Assembly (NCBI GenBank): GCA_900551385.1
Contig: URVS01000125.1
Span: 1 to 5,012, forward strand
DNA from: an uncultured Mollicutes bacterium
GTDB lineage: Bacteria; Bacillota_I; Bacilli_A; RFN20; CAG-449
DNA length: 5,012 nt
Direction of reading: 5' to 3'
Positions 1 to 5,012 of the stretch are shown here, in pieces. Positions within the stretch are counted from its first letter, which is position 1. Each line of letters starts with the position of its first letter. The notes under the pieces were generated by a model, which did not search any database, had not been told where the DNA came from, and saw only the letters and a program-made list of their open reading frames with translations. The position numbers were made by a program, and so were the translations under genes.

Positions 1-1
1 A

Positions 2-58
2 ACAAATAATGAAAACTTTAATTTTTCAGTTATGGATAGAATTAAAAGTTTTTTTTAA
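2..58 (+). CDS. C-terminal tail of an upstream gene (partial, tentative)
   Basis: The second forward frame is open from the window edge to a TAA at 56-58 and encodes 18 residues ending in MDRIKSFF. Codons such as AAT, GAA, GAT, AGA and ATT match the usage of the two complete genes. The third forward frame is also open, to a TAA at 60-62, but it uses CAG and TGG and looks less like coding sequence. All three reverse frames are closed within this stretch. The short basic and aromatic tail does not identify a family. If it is real, the upstream gene lies on the same strand, but the long spacer and T tracts suggest it is transcribed separately from the next gene. Confidence 0.45.
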   Translation, partial: TNNENFNFSVMDRIKSFF

Positions 59-74
59 ATAAATATAGAAGTAC

Positions 75-93
75 TTTTTTCATAAACTTTTTT
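75..93 (+). terminator. Archaeal-type oligo-T termination region
   Basis: Two runs of six T residues (75-80 and 88-93) lie 17 to 35 bases after the stop codon of the probable upstream gene. No stable GC stem precedes them. Archaeal RNA polymerase is known to terminate at oligo-T tracts without a hairpin, so this is the most likely terminator of the upstream gene. An eight-T run at 49-56 overlaps the final codons and could also contribute. The call rests on composition and position only. Confidence 0.45.
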
Positions 94-123
94 CTAATTT
101 AATTCTAATTCTATTTTCTAATT
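92..123. repeat. Three copies of the octamer TTCTAATT
   Basis: The exact octamer TTCTAATT occurs at 92-99, 103-110 and 116-123, with start-to-start distances of 11 and 13 bases, close to one helical turn. The retained C in each copy makes it a little more than simple A/T noise. It could be a slippage-derived repeat or a set of protein sites on one face of the helix. No known binding motif is recognised. Confidence 0.4.
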
Positions 124-147
124 TTTATGATTAATTTGGATTTTTAA

Positions 148-156
148 TTTTTTTTT
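148..156 (+). terminator. Nine-T tract, possible backup terminator
   Basis: This is the longest T run in the spacer, and it lies on the sense strand upstream of the promoter. A second long run of eight T lies at 190-197. Serial T tracts are typical of termination regions in A/T-rich methanogens and would insulate the downstream operon from read-through. In DNA this rich in A/T, such runs may also arise by chance or act as curved or nucleosome-excluding DNA. Confidence 0.3.
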
Positions 157-171
157 AATTAATTTTTAAGT

Positions 172-208
172 AGGAAATGCTCACTTGTATTTTTTTTAAT
201 CATTTCTT
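172..208. other. Weak inverted repeat with T-rich loop
   Basis: AGGAAATG at 172-179 can pair with CATTTCTT at 201-208, giving eight pairs including one G-U, around a 21-base loop that contains the eight-T run. GGAAAT at 173-178 can alternatively pair with ATTTCC at 217-222. The stems are short and A/T-rich, so stability is doubtful. The segment lies just upstream of the promoter, so it could be an operator rather than an RNA structure, or it may mean nothing. Confidence 0.2.
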
Positions 209-226
209 TAAACATAATTTCCACAC

Positions 227-239
227 AAAAATTTATATA
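227..239 (+). promoter_or_regulatory. Archaeal BRE/TATA promoter of the glycosyltransferase operon
   Basis: Five A residues at 227-231 form a purine-only BRE-like element directly before TTTATATA at 232-239, which matches the methanogen TATA consensus closely. Transcription would be expected to start about 22 to 27 bases downstream, near 258-264, leaving a 5' leader of roughly 35 bases before the ATG at 297. A similar A/T element at 250-260 might serve as an alternative. The surrounding DNA is so A/T-rich that the match is not conclusive. Confidence 0.6.
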
Positions 240-265
240 TTTAATATTAATATATTTAATTATTA
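235..265. repeat. 15-bp near-tandem repeat overlapping the TATA box
   Basis: ATATATTTAAT occurs at 235-245 and again at 250-260. The full units, ATATATTTAATATTA at 235-249 and ATATATTTAATTATTA at 250-265, differ by one inserted T. The first copy overlaps the TATA box and the second covers the expected transcription start region. It may be a duplication that created a second TATA-like element, or simply low-complexity DNA. Confidence 0.4.
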
Positions 266-282
266 ATTTAAATAGCATTTAT

Positions 283-286
283 AGGT
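283..286 (+). promoter_or_regulatory. Weak Shine-Dalgarno (AGGT) for the fusion gene
   Basis: AGGT matches four bases of the AGGAGGTGA complement of the 16S rRNA 3' end and ends ten bases before the ATG at 297. An in-frame TAG at 282-284 overlaps it, and no GTG or TTG lies between that stop and the ATG, so 297 is the most upstream possible start. The ribosome site itself is weak. Confidence 0.4.
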
Positions 287-296
287 TACTGAAATC

Positions 297-3200
297 ATGT
301 CAAAAGTTAAAGTTTCTGTAATAGTTCCTGTTTTTAATGTTGGAGAGTATTTATCAACATCATTAGACAGTATTTTAAATCAAACTTTAGAAGATATTGA
401 AATTATTTGCATTAATGACGGGTCAACTGATGATTCTTTAAATATTTTAGAATATTATGCTAAAAAAGATAAACGAATTAAAATAATCTCTAAAGAAAAT
501 GAAGGGCAGGGAACTGCACGTAATGTTGGGTTGGACAATGCTCAGGGTGAATTTATATCCTTTGTTGATGCAGATGATTTTATAAAAAAAGACATGCTTG
601 AGAAATTGTATAATAAATCAGTTAATGGAAATTTGGATTTGGTAATGTGTAAAGTTTCTTCTTTTGATAATGAAACACATGTAATTGATGATAATTTATG
701 GTATTATTCACTTAAATGTTTCAGCGGGTTTAAAAAAGAAGTATTTAATAATTTAGATACTAAAGAGTTCACTTCATTAATTTCAGTAACTCCCTACAAC
801 AAGTTATATCGAAGGTCTTTTATTGAAAAAAATAATATCAGATTTCCGGAAAAATATATATTTGAAGATGAAGTCTTTTTTTACAATGTTTATCTTAAAG
901 CTAAAAGGATTTCTTTAATTGATGAAAACTTATATTATTATAGGACAAACAGAAAAGGTTCAACAGTTTCTAAAAGTCAGGATAAAGATTATATTGATGT
1001 TATTCATATTTTCAGATTAATTCGTGAATTATTAATTGAAACTAATTATATAAATGTCTATAAAAAACAGGTTTACAATAGATTCATCCATCTTATTTTA
1101 TGGAGATTTAGCCAGACAGCTCCAAAATATAGAAAAAATTTCTTTAATCTGATGAAAAAAGAATTTAATGAGATATTGAATGATACATCAAAAGATTTTT
1201 CATTAAATGTTGATGAACTGGATTCTAAAATAAAATCAAGAACTTTAAAAGTATTAAATTCAAATAATCTTGAAGAATTTGAAAAATTGGATTCATATAA
1301 AACATTTTCAGTTATAATGGCATCATATAATAATGAGCAATATTTGGGAGATGCAGTTGAATCATTAACTGTTCAAAATTTTGGATTTGAACATAATGTG
1401 GAACTTATCATTGTTGATGATGGAAGTAATGATGATTCTTTAAAAATAGCTAAGAAATATCAGGAAAATTATCCTTATAATATTCAGGTAATCTCTAAAG
1501 AAAATGGCGGTCAGGCCAGTGCACGTAATTTGGGATTAAAATATGCTAAGGGAGATTATATAAACTTCCTTGACAGTGATGATAAACTGTCTCCAAATAC
1601 ATTTAATGCAGTTTATGATTTTTTAGTGAAAAATCCTGCTGCCGATGTCATATCAATTCCCATAACATTTTTTGACAACCAAAAAGGACCACATATTCTT
1701 AATTATAAATATAAAAAAGAAGAGATGGTTAATCTTTTAGATGAACCTGATTATCCTCAGCTTTCAGCTTCATCAGCTTTTATTAAAAGGGAAGCTGTTG
1801 GCAATTTAAGATTTAATACAAATCTTGTTAATTCTGAAGATGCTTTATTTATTAATAAAATTCTTATTGATAATCCGAAATTGGGTTTGGTTAAAAATGC
1901 CAATTACTTATATAGAAAACACTTTGATAAGTCATCTACAATTGACAATTCCCAAAAAAAGAAAGGATTTTTTACAGACAGGTTAAAATATTACTTTAAG
2001 GAACTAATTGAATATTCAGTTAAAAAATATGGTGAAACTCCAAAGTTTATCCAGTATACTTTACTTTATGATCTTCAATGGATGGTAAAAGTTGAAGAAA
2101 TTGAGAATATTTTAACTAAAAGGGAAATTAACGAATTTTGGGAAGTTTTTTTAGATGTCTTATCTTATATTGATGGAGATATTATTAAAAACTATAAAAC
2201 TTTAGATAATCATGTTCGTGAGTTTCTATTAACTATTAAACAATCTAATTTGACTGCTAAAACAATTAATGAATTGCAGCTTAATGACCGTTTAGGTATT
2301 CACAGGTTTTATATTGACATAGTCAATATAAAAAATGGTTTTTTAAACATATCCGGTCTTTTAATGAGTAATTTTAATCCGGACAATATTGAAGTAGTAG
2401 CTAAGTGCGAAAATAAGGAATTTATCTCTAAACGTTTTGTTTATCCTACAAGGAAACCATTAAAATTTTTATCAGTAGGGTATAAATTTCCTTATGATTT
2501 TGATTTGGAAATTCCAGTAGATGAAATTAAAGACAAGAAGTTATCTATAAATGTTTTAAATGATGATGAATCATTTAATCTTCCAATTACTTTTGAAAAG
2601 CATGCAAGATTATCAACTAGCAGTAATTACTTAATTAAAGACAATAATATTGTGGTTTTTAAAGATAATTCTTTTTATTTAACATCATATTCATTTATTA
2701 AAATGTTAAAATTGGAGTATAGGTGTTTGATGAAAATATATGATGATAAAGGTCCGTATTATACTTCTGCATTGGCTTTTAGATTAATTTATCTTATATT
2801 ATATCCATTTTTAAGAAATAAGAAAATCTGGCTATTTATGGATAGGCGAAATGCGGCTGATGATAATGGTGAACAATTATTTAAATATGCACTATCTAGA
2901 AAAGATAATGTTAAAAAATATTTCACAGTTTCAGAGGACAGTAAAGATTATTCCAGATTAGCAGGCAAATATAAAAATGTTTTACCATTTTATTCAATAA
3001 AACAAAGGTTGATTTATTTATTTGCAGATAAAATAATCTCTTCACATCCTGATGAAAACATTTTAAATCCTTTTTATGCCAAAAATGGGGATTTATACAG
3101 TGGGCTGATTACATCAGAGAAATACTTCTTACAGCATGGAGTTACAAAAGATAACATTTCTAAATGGATTAGAAAATATGATAAGGATTTGTCTTTAATA

Positions 3201-3878
3201 TTAACAGTTTCTTCTTTAGAAAGAAACTCATTTTTAGGTGAAGATTATAATTATTCTCCGGAAATTATTCAGATACTTGGATTTCCACGTTTTGATAATT
3301 TGGAAAATAATAATCTCAAAAAACAGATATTAATAATGCCGTCATGGAGAGAATATTTGCAAAAAAGTGAATTTGCTCTTAAAAATTCCAAATACTTTAA
3401 AGGATTAAATGATTTATTGAATAATGAAGAGTTAATTGGCTATGCTAAAAATAGAGGTTATAAAATAATTTTTAAACCACATCCAAATTTGGCAAAATTT
3501 ATTCATTTGTTTGATTTGGATGAAAGCATTATTGCAGATGATAAAAAGACTTATCGGGAGTTATTTAATGAGTCAGAATTACTTATAACTGATTATTCAT
3601 CTGTTGCTTTTGATTTTTCATATCTTAAAAAGCCAGTTATTTATTATCAATACTCAGATGACTACAACTTTGATTTGTCTGAAAGCTATTTTGATTATAA
3701 AACAATGGGCTTTGGAGAAGTTATTAAAAAAGAGGATGATTTAATAAAGCTAATTAAAGGTTATTTGGATAATAATTGTGAAATGAAAGAAGTTTATAAA
3801 AAAAGAGTTGATGATTTCTACAAATACAATGACCAAAATAACTCTAAAAGAGTTTATAACTGGATTTATGAAAATTAA
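297..3878 (+). CDS. Trimodular GT2-GT2-TagF-like glycosyltransferase / CDP-glycerol glycerophosphotransferase
   Basis: This 1193-residue protein probably builds part of a cell-surface glycopolymer on the cytoplasmic side of the membrane, from nucleotide sugars and CDP-glycerol or a related CDP-polyol. Residues 6-220 form a GT-A family 2 module with VSVIVPVFN, NDGSTDDS (40-47), DADD (91-94) and acidic FEDE (189-192). Residues 337-545 form a second GT2 module with FSVIMASYN, DDGSNDDS (374-381), DSDD (426-429) and SED (513-515). Both keep the nucleotide- and metal-binding acids, so both look active. Residues 545-660 are helical, and about 665-800 look beta-rich. A hydrophobic stretch at 821-839 may rest on the membrane. 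Residues 842-1193 resemble the TagF/TagB family: DNGEQLF (856-862), SHPDE (916-920), QHG (946-948), FPRFD (996-1000), MPSWR (1014-1018), KPHP (1060-1063) and TDYSS (1098-1102). Histidines 947 and 1062 occupy the places of the catalytic pair known in TagF. There is no signal peptide. Sugar specificities and the true polyol cannot be read from sequence. The gene leads an operon with the methyltransferase that follows. Confidence 0.93.
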   Translation: MSKVKVSVIVPVFNVGEYLSTSLDSILNQTLEDIEIICINDGSTDDSLNILEYYAKKDKRIKIISKENEGQGTARNVGLDNAQGEFISFVDADDFIKKDMLEKLYNKSVNGNLDLVMCKVSSFDNETHVIDDNLWYYSLKCFSGFKKEVFNNLDTKEFTSLISVTPYNKLYRRSFIEKNNIRFPEKYIFEDEVFFYNVYLKAKRISLIDENLYYYRTNRKGSTVSKSQDKDYIDVIHIFRLIRELLIETNYINVYKKQVYNRFIHLILWRFSQTAPKYRKNFFNLMKKEFNEILNDTSKDFSLNVDELDSKIKSRTLKVLNSNNLEEFEKLDSYKTFSVIMASYNNEQYLGDAVESLTVQNFGFEHNVELIIVDDGSNDDSLKIAKKYQENYPYNIQVISKENGGQASARNLGLKYAKGDYINFLDSDDKLSPNTFNAVYDFLVKNPAADVISIPITFFDNQKGPHILNYKYKKEEMVNLLDEPDYPQLSASSAFIKREAVGNLRFNTNLVNSEDALFINKILIDNPKLGLVKNANYLYRKHFDKSSTIDNSQKKKGFFTDRLKYYFKELIEYSVKKYGETPKFIQYTLLYDLQWMVKVEEIENILTKREINEFWEVFLDVLSYIDGDIIKNYKTLDNHVREFLLTIKQSNLTAKTINELQLNDRLGIHRFYIDIVNIKNGFLNISGLLMSNFNPDNIEVVAKCENKEFISKRFVYPTRKPLKFLSVGYKFPYDFDLEIPVDEIKDKKLSINVLNDDESFNLPITFEKHARLSTSSNYLIKDNNIVVFKDNSFYLTSYSFIKMLKLEYRCLMKIYDDKGPYYTSALAFRLIYLILYPFLRNKKIWLFMDRRNAADDNGEQLFKYALSRKDNVKKYFTVSEDSKDYSRLAGKYKNVLPFYSIKQRLIYLFADKIISSHPDENILNPFYAKNGDLYSGLITSEKYFLQHGVTKDNISKWIRKYDKDLSLILTVSSLERNSFLGEDYNYSPEIIQILGFPRFDNLENNNLKKQILIMPSWREYLQKSEFALKNSKYFKGLNDLLNNEELIGYAKNRGYKIIFKPHPNLAKFIHLFDLDESIIADDKKTYRELFNESELLITDYSSVAFDFSYLKKPVIYYQYSDDYNFDLSESYFDYKTMGFGEVIKKEDDLIKLIKGYLDNNCEMKEVYKKRVDDFYKYNDQNNSKRVYNWIYEN
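484..501 (+). repeat. 18-bp exact repeat, copy 1 (first GT2 module)
   Basis: TAATCTCTAAAGAAAATG occurs here and identically at 1489-1506, in the same reading frame and at the equivalent place in the two GT2 modules (both encode the residues ISKEN). A second shared block, GCACGTAAT, lies at 516-524 and 1521-1529 with the same 1005-base offset, so the modules align without a gap here. This suggests internal duplication or gene conversion between the modules. Confidence 0.7.
1489..1506 (+). repeat. 18-bp exact repeat, copy 2 (second GT2 module)
   Basis: This is the partner of the repeat at 484-501, exactly 335 codons downstream. The protein around it, ISKENGGQASARNLGL, closely parallels ISKENEGQGTARNVGL in the first module, while other parts of the two modules are much more diverged. 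Confidence 0.7.
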
Positions 3879-3887
3879 TTAACTAAC

Positions 3888-3890
3888 GGA
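3888..3890 (+). promoter_or_regulatory. Weak ribosome site (GGA) deciding the methyltransferase start
   Basis: In the 19-base gap after the fusion gene, the only Shine-Dalgarno-like bases are GGA, seven bases before the ATG at 3898. A second in-frame ATG at 3907 would be 16 bases away, which is too far, so 3898 is preferred. Translation may also be helped by coupling to the gene in front. Confidence 0.3.
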
Positions 3891-3897
3891 TCATATT

Positions 3898-4938
3898 ATG
3901 ACAATTATGGATAATTTATTTGGAAATAAAAAAAAGCTTATTCAGGAAAATAAAGTTCTTAAACAAGAAGTGGAAAATTTACATAAAGAGATTGATTCTC
4001 TTAATAGTAAATATGAGAATATTCGTAAAATTAGAGCTAATGAGAATACTGCAGCCAGCTTTTATAACTGGTCTTATATAAATTATTATTTTAGAGATGA
4101 TTTTGAGGAAAAATTCATGGAAATGATTGAAAATTTACCTAAAGAGTCAAAAAACTACTTTAAATGGCTTTTTTTAAGAAGTTTGGCTATTAATTATAAC
4201 AGAAGAGAAACTTTATTTTTTGATGATGAATTGGAAAAACAAAAACAGTGGGAAGATTTTAAAATAAATAATGTATATAATGATAAAATAGGAAAATATA
4301 ACTTTAAAGGAGGATATAATCTTCATGGGTTCATGGATTTAAATTTAAGTAAAGAGGATAAGAATTTTCTTGAAAATAAGGATATAATTGATGCAGGAGC
4401 ATTTACTGGAGATACTGCAATTCCATTATCTGAAGTTACTCATAAAAATGTTTTTGCTTTTGAACCATTTGAAGAGTCTTTTAAATTATTAAAAGAGAAT
4501 GTTGGAAGGAATAATATTTCAAATATAAAACCTGTAAACAAATCTTTAGGTAATATTAATGGTGAGCGAAGTTTATATTTAGCTAATGATAATTTTCAGG
4601 GAATTACATCTGATTCTGACTTAAGAAAATATACGGAAGAGCTAAAAGTTCAAGAGGTAACTGTTGATCAATTTGTCAAGGAAAATAACTTGGATGTTGG
4701 TTTGATTACTATTGATGTTGAAGGAGCGGAAAAAGATCTTTTAAGTGGAGCTGTTGAAACAATAAAAAGTCAAAAACCAATGTTGTTTATTAGTATATAT
4801 CATAGTGTTGAAGATTTCTTTGAAATAAAACCGTGGATTGAGAATTTAGATTTAGGTTATAAATTTGAGATTATTAAAGAACAGCCTTGGACATTTATTG
4901 CAGATACTATTTTAAAATGCAAAATAGATGATGAATAA
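3898..4938 (+). CDS. FkbM-family SAM-dependent methyltransferase with N-terminal coiled coil
   Basis: This 346-residue cytoplasmic protein probably O-methylates a sugar or another hydroxyl of the polymer made by the preceding enzyme. The C-terminal half has the FkbM Rossmann-like fold: motif I IIDAGAFTGDTA (163-174), the acidic strand end FAFEPF (187-191 region, Glu189) that should hold the SAM ribose, and the family signature VTVDQF followed by ITIDVEGAE (270-278) and SIYH (299-302). Residues 14-42 form a heptad repeat with Leu14, Leu21, Leu28, Leu35 and Ile42 at d, and Asn18, Val25, Ile32 and Tyr39 at a, which predicts a zipper-like coiled coil. Residues 50-140 are a helical segment that I do not recognise. 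Start 3898 is favoured over 3907 because of the GGA spacing; an in-frame TAA at 3880-3882 bounds any longer start. The 19-base gap without terminator indicates co-transcription with the fusion gene. The target and position of methylation are unknown. Confidence 0.9.
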   Translation: MTIMDNLFGNKKKLIQENKVLKQEVENLHKEIDSLNSKYENIRKIRANENTAASFYNWSYINYYFRDDFEEKFMEMIENLPKESKNYFKWLFLRSLAINYNRRETLFFDDELEKQKQWEDFKINNVYNDKIGKYNFKGGYNLHGFMDLNLSKEDKNFLENKDIIDAGAFTGDTAIPLSEVTHKNVFAFEPFEESFKLLKENVGRNNISNIKPVNKSLGNINGERSLYLANDNFQGITSDSDLRKYTEELKVQEVTVDQFVKENNLDVGLITIDVEGAEKDLLSGAVETIKSQKPMLFISIYHSVEDFFEIKPWIENLDLGYKFEIIKEQPWTFIADTILKCKIDDE

Positions 4939-5012
4939 TTGTTTTAAATATTTTTGCTCCATATATATTAAGACTCTTTACTCATGATTTACAAGTTATA
5001 AAAGTAGGTCTT
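4939..5012. other. Non-coding 3' flank with weak signals
   Basis: I see no gene here; the only forward ATG (4984) opens a five-codon frame, and the reverse frames close within the segment. Short T runs at 4942-4945 and 4951-4955 may form a weak oligo-T terminator for the operon. ATATATATTA at 4961-4970 and TTATAAAA at 4997-5004 resemble archaeal TATA boxes and could serve a gene beyond the window. AAGAC at 4970-4974 and GTCTT at 5008-5012 are inverted, but the second arm reaches the window edge so its full length cannot be judged. Confidence 0.5.

Larger units (their letters stand above)
59..296. other. A/T-rich intergenic spacer with leader of the downstream operon
   Basis: I find no convincing gene in this stretch. 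It is almost entirely A and T, and stop codons occur in all frames. It contains oligo-T tracts at 75-80, 88-93, 148-156 and 190-197, three copies of TTCTAATT, a less A/T-pure segment at about 172-222, and the archaeal promoter at 227-239. The arrangement fits the end of one transcription unit followed by the start of another. A small RNA in this spacer cannot be excluded by reading alone. Confidence 0.8.

Noticed and set aside
3..62. Alternative open third forward frame, including an ATG at 9 that could start a short peptide
   Set aside because: It uses codons (CAG, TGG) less like the neighbouring genes than the second frame does, lacks a ribosome site and ends after 17 codons.
59..296. CRISPR array, insertion-sequence end or attachment site in the spacer
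   Set aside because: The repeats are short, A/T-only or nearly so, and irregular. There are no spacers of constant length, no transposase remnant and no target-site duplication.
2757..2813. Transmembrane helix at residues 821-839 of the fusion protein
   Set aside because: The stretch is hydrophobic but rich in Tyr, contains an Arg and is short, and a single span would place the catalytic modules on opposite sides. A peripheral membrane contact is more likely.
3907..4938. Second ATG as the start of the methyltransferase
   Set aside because: The only GGA motif is 16 bases away, while it is seven bases from the ATG at 3898. The three-residue difference does not affect the domain calls.
4984..5001. 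Small open frame MIYKL downstream of the methyltransferase
   Set aside because: It has five codons, no ribosome site, and nothing to distinguish it from chance.
4970..5012. Hairpin terminator or start of an RNA gene at the window end
   Set aside because: The inverted arms are only five bases long, the loop is over 30 bases, there is no T tract after it, and no tRNA-like conserved positions are present. The second arm is cut by the window edge.

Overview
The window most likely comes from a host-associated methanogenic archaeon of the Methanobacteriales (Methanobrevibacter or, less likely, Methanosphaera). This is an inference from several signs. Base composition is very AT-rich, with almost pure A/T intergenic DNA. 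Archaeal-style oligo-T tracts lie in place of clear terminator hairpins. An A-rich BRE followed by TTTATATA sits upstream of the first complete gene. Neither complete gene has a strong AGGAGG ribosome site, which argues against low-GC Firmicutes. Large glycosyltransferase/CDP-glycerol-phosphotransferase fusions are also familiar from these methanogens. No ribosomal RNA or other taxonomic marker is present, so the assignment is not proven.

Layout: positions 1-58 hold what is probably the last 18 codons of an upstream gene. Positions 59-296 are a non-coding A/T-rich spacer. It contains five T tracts (the first overlaps the end of the upstream gene), a triplicated TTCTAATT octamer, a weak possible hairpin, and a good archaeal promoter at 227-239 inside a 15-bp near-tandem repeat. 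Positions 297-3878 encode a 1193-residue protein with two GT-A family 2 glycosyltransferase modules, a beta-rich linker and a C-terminal TagF-like CDP-glycerol glycerophosphotransferase module. After a 19-bp gap with no terminator, 3898-4938 encode a 346-residue FkbM-type SAM-dependent methyltransferase with an N-terminal leucine-zipper-like coiled coil. Positions 4939-5012 are non-coding, with weak terminator- or promoter-like signals.

The two complete genes look like one operon for a cell-surface glycopolymer. The fusion protein could add two sugars and a glycerol-phosphate (or other polyol-phosphate) unit, and the methyltransferase could methylate the product. The most interesting idea is an analogy with bacterial O-antigen systems of the WbdA/WbdD type. 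There a multidomain polymerase is paired with a coiled-coil methyltransferase that caps the chain and sets its length. The pairing of domain types is visible in the sequence; the capping role is a hypothesis.
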